Assembly: GCA_900546085.1 (NCBI GenBank)
Contig: URBS01000008.1
Coordinates: forward strand, 1-33,758
DNA: 33,758 bases
DNA from: an uncultured Collinsella sp.
Lineage (GTDB): Bacteria; Actinomycetota; Coriobacteriia; Coriobacteriales; Coriobacteriaceae
Direction of reading: 5' to 3'
Shown one piece after another: positions 1 to 6,536 of this stretch (its first letter is position 1; every line of letters starts with the position of its first letter). The translations under genes were made by a program, and so were the position numbers. The notes beneath the pieces are model-generated. The model saw only the letters and a list, made by a program, of their open reading frames with translations, had not been told where the DNA came from and ran no database searches.

Positions 1-36
1 ACCCCCGCTGCGCACTTCGTGCGGCGGGGGTTCTTT
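1..36 (+). terminator. Intrinsic terminator of a gene left of the window
   Basis: Positions 2-8 (CCCCCGC) pair with 24-30 (GCGGGGG). A 2-nt bulge follows, then an inner stem 11-15/19-23 with loop TTC. A T-rich tail (TTCTTT) follows at 31-36. This fits a rho-independent terminator for a plus-strand gene that ends before the window. It may also stop minus-strand transcription coming from the tetR gene, but the flank needed to judge that lies outside the window. Confidence 0.7.
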
Positions 37-234
37 CGTCCTGCGGAATGCGCTGGGAAGTTACCCCATGCGGCCAGCTGCGGGATCTTAGTCGCGTTGG
101 AACAAGCAACCCAACATATATATCTGAATATGGATGGGAGGGGCGCTTTGTTTTTGGGTGCCCTTACAAGAAAACGTGACTTGGGGAAGGGATGGGCGCT
201 TTGCTGGGATGGCGCTTTGGGATGGGGGGCTTAC
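37..234. other. Non-coding G-rich stretch with short direct repeats
   Basis: No convincing gene. The stretch is G-rich on the plus strand and carries three copies of GGCGCTTTG at 142-150, 195-203 and 211-219, each preceded by runs of G. It follows the 3' end of the leftward tetR gene. An 80-codon open frame crosses it but has no ribosome binding site and low-complexity composition, so I treat the stretch as intergenic. Confidence 0.4.
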
Positions 235-774
235 TTAGCTGAAGAGGGGCTGTATGGCTGATAGGTAGTCTTTGGCTACTTCGGCCCTATCTGCTTGGAA
301 GTTGTGCCAGGCCCACCATTGGACCATTCCTACGAAGCTTGAGGCTATGTGGTGTAGTAGGAAGCTTCGGTCCATGGTGGCGGCGGGGCCGTTTGGGTCG
401 GTGGGGACGGTTTCGGCTGCTCGTGACATGATGGTCTTGCGTAAGCAGTCGGCGAAGACGCGTGAGCCGGCGCCGGCTACGAGGGCTCGTACGCCCTGGC
501 GGCGTTCCCAGAGGTTGTTGAGGATATGCTCGACTTGTACGAGCGGGTCATCGAGCGGTGTGCCATCGTCGTCGAGGGCGTGGGTGCAGATGTCGCTCAC
601 GAGTTCGGACAGTAGGTCATCTTTGCTCTTGAAGAGGCCATAGAACGTGGCCCGACCCACATGGGCGCGAGCGATGATGTCGCCGACGGTGATTTTGCCG
701 TAGTCCTCTTCGCGCAGCAGTTCGGAGAACGCCGCGACGATGGCGGCGCGGCTTTTTGCCTTGCGGGCATCCAT
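235..774 (-). CDS. TetR/AcrR-family transcriptional regulator
   Basis: About 179 residues. The N-terminal 45 residues form a typical TetR helix-turn-helix: a start like MDARKAKSRAAIVAAFSELL, then ITVGDIIARAHVGRATFYGLF, where RATFYGLF is the recognition helix. The remainder is a helical ligand-binding domain ending in the usual 'W..H' type region and gives no clue to the effector. The frame is open further upstream, but ATG at 774 is preferred because it begins the HTH at the family's usual place and lies 2 nt after the larC stop. It is therefore probably the last gene of a larB-larC-tetR operon and may regulate that operon. The family call is secure; the target is inference. Confidence 0.85.
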   Translation of the reverse strand: MDARKAKSRAAIVAAFSELLREEDYGKITVGDIIARAHVGRATFYGLFKSKDDLLSELVSDICTHALDDDGTPLDDPLVQVEHILNNLWERRQGVRALVAGAGSRVFADCLRKTIMSRAAETVPTDPNGPAATMDRSFLLHHIASSFVGMVQWWAWHNFQADRAEVAKDYLSAIQPLFS

Positions 775-776
775 GG

Positions 777-1694
777 CTATGCGTCCGTGTGAACGAGCAG
801 GCAGCGGAGCGTACCGGAGCAACCCTCGTAGGGGCGCTTACCGGCGCCGTAGCCGACGGCCTCGATGCGGTAGCGGGCCGGCAGGTGCTCGGACGTGCGC
901 AGTGCGGCGACGATGGCGGCGCCCGTGGGCGTCACGAGCTCACCGGCGACCGGCGCGGGCGTGAGGGCGATATTGCCCGCTTGGCACAGGTTGACGACAG
1001 CGGGGACAGGAATGGGCATAAGGCCGTGGGCACAGCGGATGGTGCCGTGACCCTCGGAGAGCGACTCGACCACGATGTCCTCAATACCTAGGTCATCGAG
1101 GCAGATGGCGACAGAGCAGACGTCGACGATGGAGTCGATGGCGCCCACCTCGTGGAACATGACGGTCTCGGTCGTTTTGCCGTGGGCCTTGGCCTCGGCG
1201 GCGGCGAGCGCGGTAAAGATGGCGAGCGCGCGACGCTTGGCGCCATCGCTTAGCTGCGAGTCATCGATGATGGCGGTGACATCCGCCAAAGAACGGTGGT
1301 GATGGTGGTGGGCGTGATGGTGACCCTCGTGGCCATGACCGTGGGCCTCATGGTCATGCTCGTGGCAGTGCTCGTGTTCGTGCTCGCCGTGATCATGATG
1401 GTAGTGCTCATGCTCATGTGTGTGCTCGGTGCCCGCTTCGTTGCCGTAGAGCCAGGCCATGTCGTGGTCGTGGTTCTCGAGCTCCTCAGCCAGCTGAACA
1501 TCAAAGTCGCAGGCGTCGATGCCATGCTTGTTTACGCGTGTAACGGCGATCGTAAAGCCGTCGACCGGCAGCGTGGCGAGCTGCTCGCGCAGGTGCTCCT
1601 CGCTGGCGCCCAGGTCGAGCAGGGCCGCGACGGTCATATCGCCGCTGATGCCCGAGGTGCCGTCGATGATAAGCGTGTGCTGATGATTGGACAT
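777..1694 (-). CDS. larC: LarC-type nickel-pincer cofactor nickel insertase, LarC1-like short form
   Basis: LarC inserts nickel, with CTP, into the pyridinium dithiocarboxylic mononucleotide cofactor of lactate racemase. The start TLIIDGTSGISGDM is the family signature, and blocks such as MFHEVGAIDSIVD and ELVTPTGAAI also match. Residues 91-133 form an extreme metal-binding stretch with 24 His in 43 residues. The protein is 305 residues and stops shortly after the motif GTLRCLL. Full LarC proteins are above 400 residues because they carry a C-terminal LarC2 domain, which in Lactiplantibacillus is joined through a programmed frameshift. Here the DNA after the stop encodes tetR, so LarC2 seems absent. 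The start has AAGGAG about 7 nt upstream and lies 10 nt after larB. larE is not in the window. Confidence 0.88.
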   Translation of the reverse strand: MSNHQHTLIIDGTSGISGDMTVAALLDLGASEEHLREQLATLPVDGFTIAVTRVNKHGIDACDFDVQLAEELENHDHDMAWLYGNEAGTEHTHEHEHYHHDHGEHEHEHCHEHDHEAHGHGHEGHHHAHHHHHRSLADVTAIIDDSQLSDGAKRRALAIFTALAAAEAKAHGKTTETVMFHEVGAIDSIVDVCSVAICLDDLGIEDIVVESLSEGHGTIRCAHGLMPIPVPAVVNLCQAGNIALTPAPVAGELVTPTGAAIVAALRTSEHLPARYRIEAVGYGAGKRPYEGCSGTLRCLLVHTDA

Positions 1695-1704
1695 GGAATG
1701 CTCC

Positions 1705-2487
1705 TTAACGGGCGCAGGGCGTGCCGGCGCTCAGATGATTGATAAGACTTGCCTGGTAGGCGGCACCAAAGCCGTTGTCGATGTTGACGACCGAAACGCC
1801 GCTGGCGCAGGAGTTGAGCATGGCGAGCAGCGCGGCTACGCCACCAAAGCTCGCGCCGTAACCCACACTGGTGGGAACGGCTATGACCGGACAGCTTACC
1901 AGGCCGCCGACAACGCTCGCCAGTGCGCCCTCCATGCCGGCAATGGCGATGACCACCTGTGCCTGGGCAAGTTCCTCGGCATGCGCGAGCAGACGGTGCA
2001 GGCCGGCGACACCCACGTCGTAGAGGCGGTCGACCTCGTTGCCATAGAACTCGGCCGTCAATGCGGCTTCCTCGGCGACGGGCAGGTCGCTCGTACCAGC
2101 GCAGGCGACGACGATGCGTCCGTTGCCGGTAGGGGAGGGCTTGCCGCCCACGAGGGCGAGCTGTGCGTCCGGGACATATCCCAGGTCGATGCCGTTGCCA
2201 AGAAGCTCGGCGGTGCGCGCGGCTTTTTCGGCATCCAGGCGCGTGACCAGGATGCGCTCCTGGCCGGCATCGCGCAGCGCTTTGATAATGGCGGCAATCT
2301 GATCGGCGGTTTTACCGGCCCCGTAGACAACCTCGCCGGCTCCCTGGCGCACCCCGCGCGAAAGATCGAGCTGCGCAAAGCCCAAATCGGCGGTCGGAGC
2401 CGTCTGGATGCGCGTGAGGGCGTCGGCAGGGGTGACTGCTCCGCCGGCAACATCGCTCAGCAATTGCTCAAGATCTCGCTTATCCAT
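1705..2487 (-). CDS. larB: LarB, pyridinium-3,5-biscarboxylic acid mononucleotide synthase
   Basis: LarB carboxylates and hydrolyses nicotinic acid adenine dinucleotide, the first step of the nickel-pincer cofactor of lactate racemase. The protein (260 residues) shows the PurE-like C-terminal domain: IVVACAGTSDLPVAEEA, then DVGVAGLHRLLAH, AGMEGALASVVGGL and a glycine-rich VPTSVGYGASFGG, ending NIDNGFGAA. ATG at 2487 is chosen because GAAGGGA lies 7 nt upstream; the open frame extends 11 codons further without a ribosome site. larC follows after 10 nt. An inverted repeat at 2532-2565 sits in its promoter region. Confidence 0.92.
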   Translation of the reverse strand: MDKRDLEQLLSDVAGGAVTPADALTRIQTAPTADLGFAQLDLSRGVRQGAGEVVYGAGKTADQIAAIIKALRDAGQERILVTRLDAEKAARTAELLGNGIDLGYVPDAQLALVGGKPSPTGNGRIVVACAGTSDLPVAEEAALTAEFYGNEVDRLYDVGVAGLHRLLAHAEELAQAQVVIAIAGMEGALASVVGGLVSCPVIAVPTSVGYGASFGGVAALLAMLNSCASGVSVVNIDNGFGAAYQASLINHLSAGTPCAR

Positions 2488-2510
2488 ATATGTTCCCTTC
2501 GACGGCGCAA

Positions 2511-2565
2511 AGTCTAGCACTCAAAGGGTATGTTTCCGAACACTAAGACAAAATTGTTCGGAAAC
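2511..2565 (-). promoter_or_regulatory. Putative larB promoter with 11-bp inverted-repeat operator
   Basis: GTTTCCGAACA at 2532-2542 is exactly complementary to TGTTCGGAAAC at 2555-2565, with a 12-nt spacer. On the minus strand, TTCGGA in the arm nearer larB could serve as a -35, with TAGACT at 2516-2511 as -10 (18-nt spacing). The repeat would therefore cover the promoter. The binding protein is unknown; the TetR encoded two genes downstream or a Crp/Fnr-like LarR are candidates. The repeat is seen directly; the promoter is inference. Confidence 0.5.
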
Positions 2566-2601
2566 TATAGGACAGACTGATTCACTTGTTAGATGGATTG
2601 A

Positions 2602-3237
2602 CTAGTCGCGCAGGATGATGTCCATGGCGAGCATCAGGTTGCGTTCGTCGATGGCAAACGGGGCCGCCTCGCGCGTCTTGGGCTTGGCGCAAAACGCGAT
2701 GCCCGTGCCCGCGGCCTGAATCATGGGGATGTCGTTGGCGCCGTCGCCGATCGCGACCGTGTGGGCCATATCGACGCCGCACTCAACTGCCCAATCTAGC
2801 AGCTGGATGAGCTTGGACTCCTTGGTCACGATGTCGGCCGCCAGCTTGCCGGTGAGCTTGCCGTCCACGACTTCCAGGCGGTTGGCCAGGCAAAAATCGA
2901 TGCCCGCGGCGGCCACGATCTTGTCGGCGACCTCGTGAAAGCCGCCGCTTACCACGCCGACCTTCCAGCCCTTGCTGTGCGCTGAGCGCACAAGCTCCAA
3001 CGCGCCGGGGGTAAATGTCACGCGCTCAAAGGTGCGCTCGAACACGCTCTCGTCCAGGCCGGCGAGCAGCCCCACGCGCTCCTCGAGCGCCTGCTTAAAG
3101 TCAAGCTCGCCGCGCATGGCGCGTTCGGTGATCTGTGCCACCTGCTCGCCCACGCCGGCCTCTTCGCCCAACAGGTCGATGACCTCCTGGTTGATGAGCG
3201 TGGAGTCGATATCCATAACGATGAGGCGTGCAGTCAT
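2602..3237 (-). CDS. serB: Phosphoserine phosphatase SerB
   Basis: HAD-superfamily phosphatase that hydrolyses L-phosphoserine in the last step of serine synthesis. The 211-residue protein has motif I VMDIDSTLI (nucleophile and acid Asp), the serine/threonine motif GVVSGGF, the Lys motif in TKESK, and motif IV GDGANDIPMI. FERVTFTPGALELV in the cap also fits SerB. Length fits the short single-domain form without an ACT domain. ATG at 3237 is preferred over the longer frame because GGAAAGG lies just upstream. It reads in the same direction as larB, 114 nt upstream, but a promoter-like region separates them. Confidence 0.92.
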   Translation of the reverse strand: MTARLIVMDIDSTLINQEVIDLLGEEAGVGEQVAQITERAMRGELDFKQALEERVGLLAGLDESVFERTFERVTFTPGALELVRSAHSKGWKVGVVSGGFHEVADKIVAAAGIDFCLANRLEVVDGKLTGKLAADIVTKESKLIQLLDWAVECGVDMAHTVAIGDGANDIPMIQAAGTGIAFCAKPKTREAAPFAIDERNLMLAMDIILRD

Positions 3238-3493
3238 GGCGGGCCTTTCCGAGTGCTGTTTTATTGGGGCATATTGTCGCACGTGACGAGTGCGGGCGGG
3301 TGCCGCGGCGTGTCAATTGTTTCGTCTCCGTCAAGTCTTTGGGCAAGAGCTACTTTTTCGCGGCACATCGACACAGGTGCGATAAGATAGAACGCCATGT
3401 CTGGCTGCGCGGTTTACGCAGGCTGGGCAAATCTGTACGACGCCGCCCGGAACGACACGGGGCGGCACAGATCCATAAAGGAGGATCACTGGT
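3238..3493. other. Intergenic region between serB and aspS (divergent promoters expected)
   Basis: The region must hold the promoters of the leftward serB and rightward aspS genes. A TAAGAT hexamer at 3383-3388 could be a -10 for aspS, but I see no good -35 at the right distance. No T-box specifier structure and no protein-coding signal are evident. The aspS ribosome site AAAGGAGG ends the region. Confidence 0.35.
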
Positions 3494-5281
3494 ATGAGCC
3501 AGACCCGTCCCATTGACGAGCATTCCATGCACACCCGTACCTGCGGCGAGCTTCGCTTCGAGAACGTGGGCGAAGAGGTCACCCTCACCGGTTGGGTGAG
3601 CCGTCGCCGCGACCACGGCGGCCTTATCTTCTGCGACCTTCGCGACCGCGAGGGCATCACGCAGCTCACCTTCGACCCCGAGCACTCCGACGGCGACGCC
3701 TTTAAGATCGCCGAGACTATGCGTCCCGAGTGGCCCATCAAGATCCATGGCGTCGTGCGCGCCCGTGGCGAGGAGACCACCAACACCAAGCTCGCGACCG
3801 GCGAGATCGAGGTCCTGACCGATCATGCCGAGGTGCTCAACACTTCCGTCACCCCGCCGTTCCAGATCGAGGACGGCATCGAGACCAGCGAGGACACCCG
3901 CCTGCGCTATCGCTATCTGGACCTCCGTCGTCCCGAGATGATGGCCAACCTCAAGCTGCGCTCCGACTTTACCTTTGCCATTCGCGAGGCGCTGCACAAC
4001 CGTGAGTTCATGGAGGTCGAGACGCCCTCCCTGTTCAAGTCCACGCCCGAGGGCGCCCGCGACTTCATCGTCCCCAGCCGTATCCAGCCGGGCAACTTCT
4101 ACGCCCTGCCGCAGTCCCCGCAGCTCCTGAAGCAGCTGCTTATGGTCGGTGGCGTCGAGCGCTACTACCAGGTTGCCAAGTGCTTCCGCGACGAGGACCT
4201 GCGTGCCGACCGTCAGCCCGAGTTCACCCAGGTCGATATCGAGATGTCCTTCGTGGACCAGAACGACGTCATGAGCGCGCTCGAGGAGGTCCTGGCCGAT
4301 GCCTTCGGCCGCATGGGCGTCGAGATGCCCACGCCGCTGCGTCGCATGAACTACTGGGAGGCCATGGACACCTATGGCTCCGATAAGCCCGATACCCGCT
4401 ATGGCATGCACCTGGTCGACCTGACCGACATCTTTGCCAACTCCAAGTTCAAGGTCTTTGCGACTGCCGCAAACGAGGAGGGCTCTGTCGTCAAGGCCAT
4501 CAACGCCAAGGGTGCCGGTGCCTGGGCTCGCGCCAAGATCGATAAGCTTGCCGGCGTGGCTTCCACGTTTGGCGCCAAGGGCCTTGCCTGGATTGCCTTC
4601 CGCGAGGACGGCTCCATTAACAGCCCCATCGTCAAGTTCTTCTCGGACGAGGAGATGGCTGCCCTGCGCGAGCGCATGGACGTCGAGCCCGGCGACCTCG
4701 TGATGTTCGCCGCCGGCCCGCGCCTGCTCTCCGACGAGATCCTGGGCGGCATGCGTTCCCACATGGCCAATGCGCTCGAGGTCAAGCGCGAGGGCCACGA
4801 CTTCCTGTGGGTCGTCAACTTCCCGCTGTTCCACTGGGACGAGGATCGCAAGGCCTATGCTGCCGAGCACCAGCCCTTCACCCTGCCGACCGAGACCGAC
4901 ATCGCCAAGATCGAGGCCGACCCGCTGGCAGCCGGTTCCTGCACCTACGACTTTGTCATGGACGGCTTTGAGGCCGGCGGCGGCGGTATGCGTATCCACA
5001 ACGCCGAAATGCAGATGTCCATGCTCAAGCTCCTAGGCTTTACCGAGGAGCGCGCCGAGTCGCAGTTCGGCTTCCTCATGGAGGCTCTCAAGTTTGGTGC
5101 GCCCCCGATGGGCGGCTTTGCCCTGGGCCTGGACCGCGTGTGCATGCTGCTCACCGGCTCCGACTCCATCCGCGACGTCATGGCGTTCCCCAAGACGGCC
5201 AGTGGCTCCGACCTCATGTCGGGCGCCCCGAGTGCCGTTTCCGGCGCCCAGCTCAAGGACGTCAGCCTGCGCTTGATGTAG
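3494..5281 (+). CDS. aspS: Aspartate-tRNA ligase
   Basis: Charges tRNA-Asp (and possibly tRNA-Asn) with aspartate in the cytoplasm. At 595 residues it matches the bacterial AspRS layout: an N-terminal OB-fold anticodon-binding domain (THTRTCGEL to about residue 120, with GWVSRRRDHGG), then the class II catalytic core with motif 2 RYYQVAKCFRDEDLRADRQPEF, written here in outline (YYQVAKCFRDE followed by DRQPEF), and motif 3 GFALGLDRVCMLL. The inserted GAD domain between the motifs is present. A strong AAAGGAGG lies 8 nt before the ATG. A perfect-stem terminator follows the stop, so it is probably monocistronic. Confidence 0.97.
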   Translation: MSQTRPIDEHSMHTRTCGELRFENVGEEVTLTGWVSRRRDHGGLIFCDLRDREGITQLTFDPEHSDGDAFKIAETMRPEWPIKIHGVVRARGEETTNTKLATGEIEVLTDHAEVLNTSVTPPFQIEDGIETSEDTRLRYRYLDLRRPEMMANLKLRSDFTFAIREALHNREFMEVETPSLFKSTPEGARDFIVPSRIQPGNFYALPQSPQLLKQLLMVGGVERYYQVAKCFRDEDLRADRQPEFTQVDIEMSFVDQNDVMSALEEVLADAFGRMGVEMPTPLRRMNYWEAMDTYGSDKPDTRYGMHLVDLTDIFANSKFKVFATAANEEGSVVKAINAKGAGAWARAKIDKLAGVASTFGAKGLAWIAFREDGSINSPIVKFFSDEEMAALRERMDVEPGDLVMFAAGPRLLSDEILGGMRSHMANALEVKREGHDFLWVVNFPLFHWDEDRKAYAAEHQPFTLPTETDIAKIEADPLAAGSCTYDFVMDGFEAGGGGMRIHNAEMQMSMLKLLGFTEERAESQFGFLMEALKFGAPPMGGFALGLDRVCMLLTGSDSIRDVMAFPKTASGSDLMSGAPSAVSGAQLKDVSLRLM

Positions 5282-5305
5282 GCAAGCGGCTACCTATTGC
5301 CTGTA

Positions 5306-5339
5306 ACGAGGGAAGGACGTGTGCCTTCCCTCGTTTTTT
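5306..5339 (+). terminator. Intrinsic terminator after aspS
   Basis: ACGAGGGAAGG (5306-5316) pairs perfectly with CCTTCCCTCGT (5324-5334) around a 7-nt loop, followed by six T. Confidence 0.92.
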
Positions 5340-5424
5340 GTGGGACGGGGGTGCGCCGGTAACGTACAATAACTACCACGTGGCTGGGTTTGCCGGCCGA
5401 ATGTGCGACGTCGTGGGAGGGGAC

Positions 5425-5673
5425 ATGGTCGAGTTTACAAAGACGATTAAAGATCCGTTGGGATTGCATGCCCGCCCGGTTGCGCTGCTCTATGACATTA
5501 TTGCCAAGCATCGTAGCAACGTATCGGTCAGCATCGGCGATCGCCATACCGACGGCCGCGATGTGATGGGACTCATGGCTCTCTACGGCGAATGTGGCGA
5601 AGACATCGTGTTCCGCGTTTCGGGCGTGGATGAGGCCTCCTGCGTCACATCGATCAGAAACCTCTCGCTCTAA
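5425..5673 (+). CDS. HPr-family phosphocarrier protein with Asp at the Ser46 position
   Basis: HPr relays phosphate from enzyme I to PTS enzymes II via His15. The 82-residue product has the HPr length and fold pattern. DPLGLHARPVALL puts the active-site His exactly at position 15 with Arg17 and Pro18. In Gram-positive HPr the sequence K-S46-I-M-G-V-M carries the regulatory serine phosphorylated by HPr kinase. Here the aligned stretch is R-D46-V-M-G-L-M, so Ser46 is replaced by Asp, a residue that can mimic phosphoserine. ATG at 5425 is selected by GGGAGGGG just upstream. No ptsI lies next to it. It could be the general HPr or a specialised paralogue. The family is certain; the effect of Asp46 is inference. 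Confidence 0.9.
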   Translation: MVEFTKTIKDPLGLHARPVALLYDIIAKHRSNVSVSIGDRHTDGRDVMGLMALYGECGEDIVFRVSGVDEASCVTSIRNLSL

Positions 5674-5686
5674 CCTCAACAATGTG

Positions 5687-5709
5687 ACAAGGGGACAGGC
5701 CCCTTTGTT
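5687..5709. repeat. Small GGGGACAG-type palindrome
   Basis: An imperfect hairpin sequence around GGGGACAGGCCCC lies 14 nt after the HPr stop. The core GGGACAG recurs as an inverted pair at 8937-8943 and 9005-9011 and once inside the coding end of the gene at 30214. It may belong to a dispersed small repeat; only a genome-wide count would show that. Confidence 0.3.
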
Positions 5710-5727
5710 GCATAAATTGGTATGACA

Positions 5728-5769
5728 AGGCACCGCAAAGAGATGGTCTTTGCGGTGCCTCTTTTGTTT
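5728..5769 (+). terminator. Intrinsic terminator after the HPr gene
   Basis: AGGCACCGCAAAGA (5728-5741) pairs perfectly with TCTTTGCGGTGCCT (5747-5760) around a 5-nt loop, followed by CTTTTGTTT. Confidence 0.92.
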
Positions 5770-5810
5770 CGTATAGGAAACTTTTTCGAAAACTGAATGA
5801 GGACCCTTTC

Positions 5811-5870
5811 CAAAAAGTTAACCACGTGTTAGTTTACTAAAGCGAACATAGACGTAGCTAACTTTAACCG
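5811..5870 (+). promoter_or_regulatory. AT-rich feoA promoter region with DtxR-like half-sites
   Basis: Within 60 bp the sequence holds AAAAGTTAACC (5813-5823), the palindrome TTAGTTTACTAA (5829-5840) and GCTAACTTTAAC (5857-5868). All share the GTTAG/CTAAC element found again as a proper inverted repeat ahead of feoB (6442-6461). Ferrous iron loci are usually controlled by DtxR/IdeR or Fur proteins, and this element resembles half of the DtxR box TTAGGTTAGGCTAACCTAA. Iron control is inference; the repeats are seen directly. Confidence 0.5.
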
Positions 5871-5909
5871 CGCCGATGTTGAGGACGAACTGACGTTAGG
5901 AGCACACTC

Positions 5910-6152
5910 ATGTCTTGCGGACCGCAGATGCCGGCCATGCCGCTTTCGATGGTGAAAGCGGGCGAAACCGTGCACGTGTCTCGTGTAAAGGGCAATGAGG
6001 ACATGAAGCACCACCTCAAGGACCTCGGCTTTGTCGAGGGCAGTGAGGTTCACGTGGTGAGTTCGAGTGGCGCCAATATCATCGTCACCGTGCTGGGCGC
6101 ACGCTTTGGTATCGATACCAAGGTCGCCATGCACATCATGACCGTCGGTTAG
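5910..6152 (+). CDS. feoA: FeoA-domain protein (first copy)
   Basis: An 80-residue cytoplasmic SH3-like protein that partners FeoB in Fe(II) uptake. It shows the FeoA pattern: a start leading into PLSMVKAGETVHVSRVKG, then KHHLKDLGFVEGSEVHVV (the conserved LxDLGFxxG turn), an ANIIVTVLGARFGID strand and a C-terminal VAMHIMTV. AGGAG lies 9 nt before the ATG. It is followed at 39 nt by a second FeoA gene. Two separate FeoA copies ahead of one FeoB are common in Clostridia and Coriobacteriia. Their division of labour is not known. Confidence 0.92.
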   Translation: MSCGPQMPAMPLSMVKAGETVHVSRVKGNEDMKHHLKDLGFVEGSEVHVVSSSGANIIVTVLGARFGIDTKVAMHIMTVG

Positions 6153-6191
6153 TTCGCAGCATTTCATAAAAGCTGAAAGGGGGAAAAGAAT

Positions 6192-6413
6192 ATGAAGACG
6201 TTGGGTGACGTTAAGGTGGGCGAGAGCTCTACCATCGTCAAGCTTCACGGCGAGGGCGCGCTTCGCCGTCACCTTATGGACCTGGGCCTCATCAAGGGCA
6301 CTTCGTTCAAGGTCGTTAAGGTTGCACCGCTCGGAGATCCGGTCGAGATCAACGTGCGCGGCTACGAGCTTTCCATCCGCAAGGAGGAGGCTGCCGTCGT
6401 CGAGGTCCAGTAA
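6192..6413 (+). CDS. feoA: FeoA-domain protein (second copy)
   Basis: A 73-residue FeoA-like protein distinct in sequence from its neighbour: KTLGDVKVGESSTIVKL, RRHLMDLGLIKGTSFKVV, and APLGDPVEINVRGYELSIRKEEAAVVEV, the last being the classical FeoA end (GDPxxIxxxGxxLxLRxxEA). It is closer to the canonical FeoA consensus than the first copy. AAAGGGGG lies about 7 nt upstream. It sits between the first feoA and feoB, with a 123-nt gap to feoB that holds an inverted repeat. Confidence 0.93.
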   Translation: MKTLGDVKVGESSTIVKLHGEGALRRHLMDLGLIKGTSFKVVKVAPLGDPVEINVRGYELSIRKEEAAVVEVQ

Positions 6414-6441
6414 GGGCCCGCGGCAACTATTTATGCAGATA

Positions 6442-6461
6442 AAGTTAGGTTTTTCTAACTT
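6442..6461 (+). promoter_or_regulatory. DtxR-like inverted repeat between feoA and feoB
   Basis: AAGTTAG (6442-6448) and CTAACTT (6455-6461) form a perfect 7-bp inverted repeat with a GTTTTT spacer, in an AT-rich pocket 75 bp before feoB. Spacing and sequence resemble a DtxR/IdeR/MntR box. It suggests that feoB also has its own metal-regulated promoter. Confidence 0.5.
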
Positions 6462-6536
6462 AAATTTGCAATGTTGAAGCACATTATCCAGCCCGTGCGG
6501 AGAAAGCAGCGCGGGCACACAAGGAAGAAGGATTGA

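Noticed and set aside
1296..1742. Open frame on the plus strand with a highly hydrophobic Val/Met-rich product
   Set aside because: It is the antisense of the His-rich loop of larC; His codons read backwards give Val and Met. No ribosome site, and the opposite strand is a clear gene.
3350..4999. Long antisense open frame (549 codons) over aspS
   Set aside because: High-GC codon bias leaves antisense frames open; the product has no recognisable domain while aspS on the other strand is certain.
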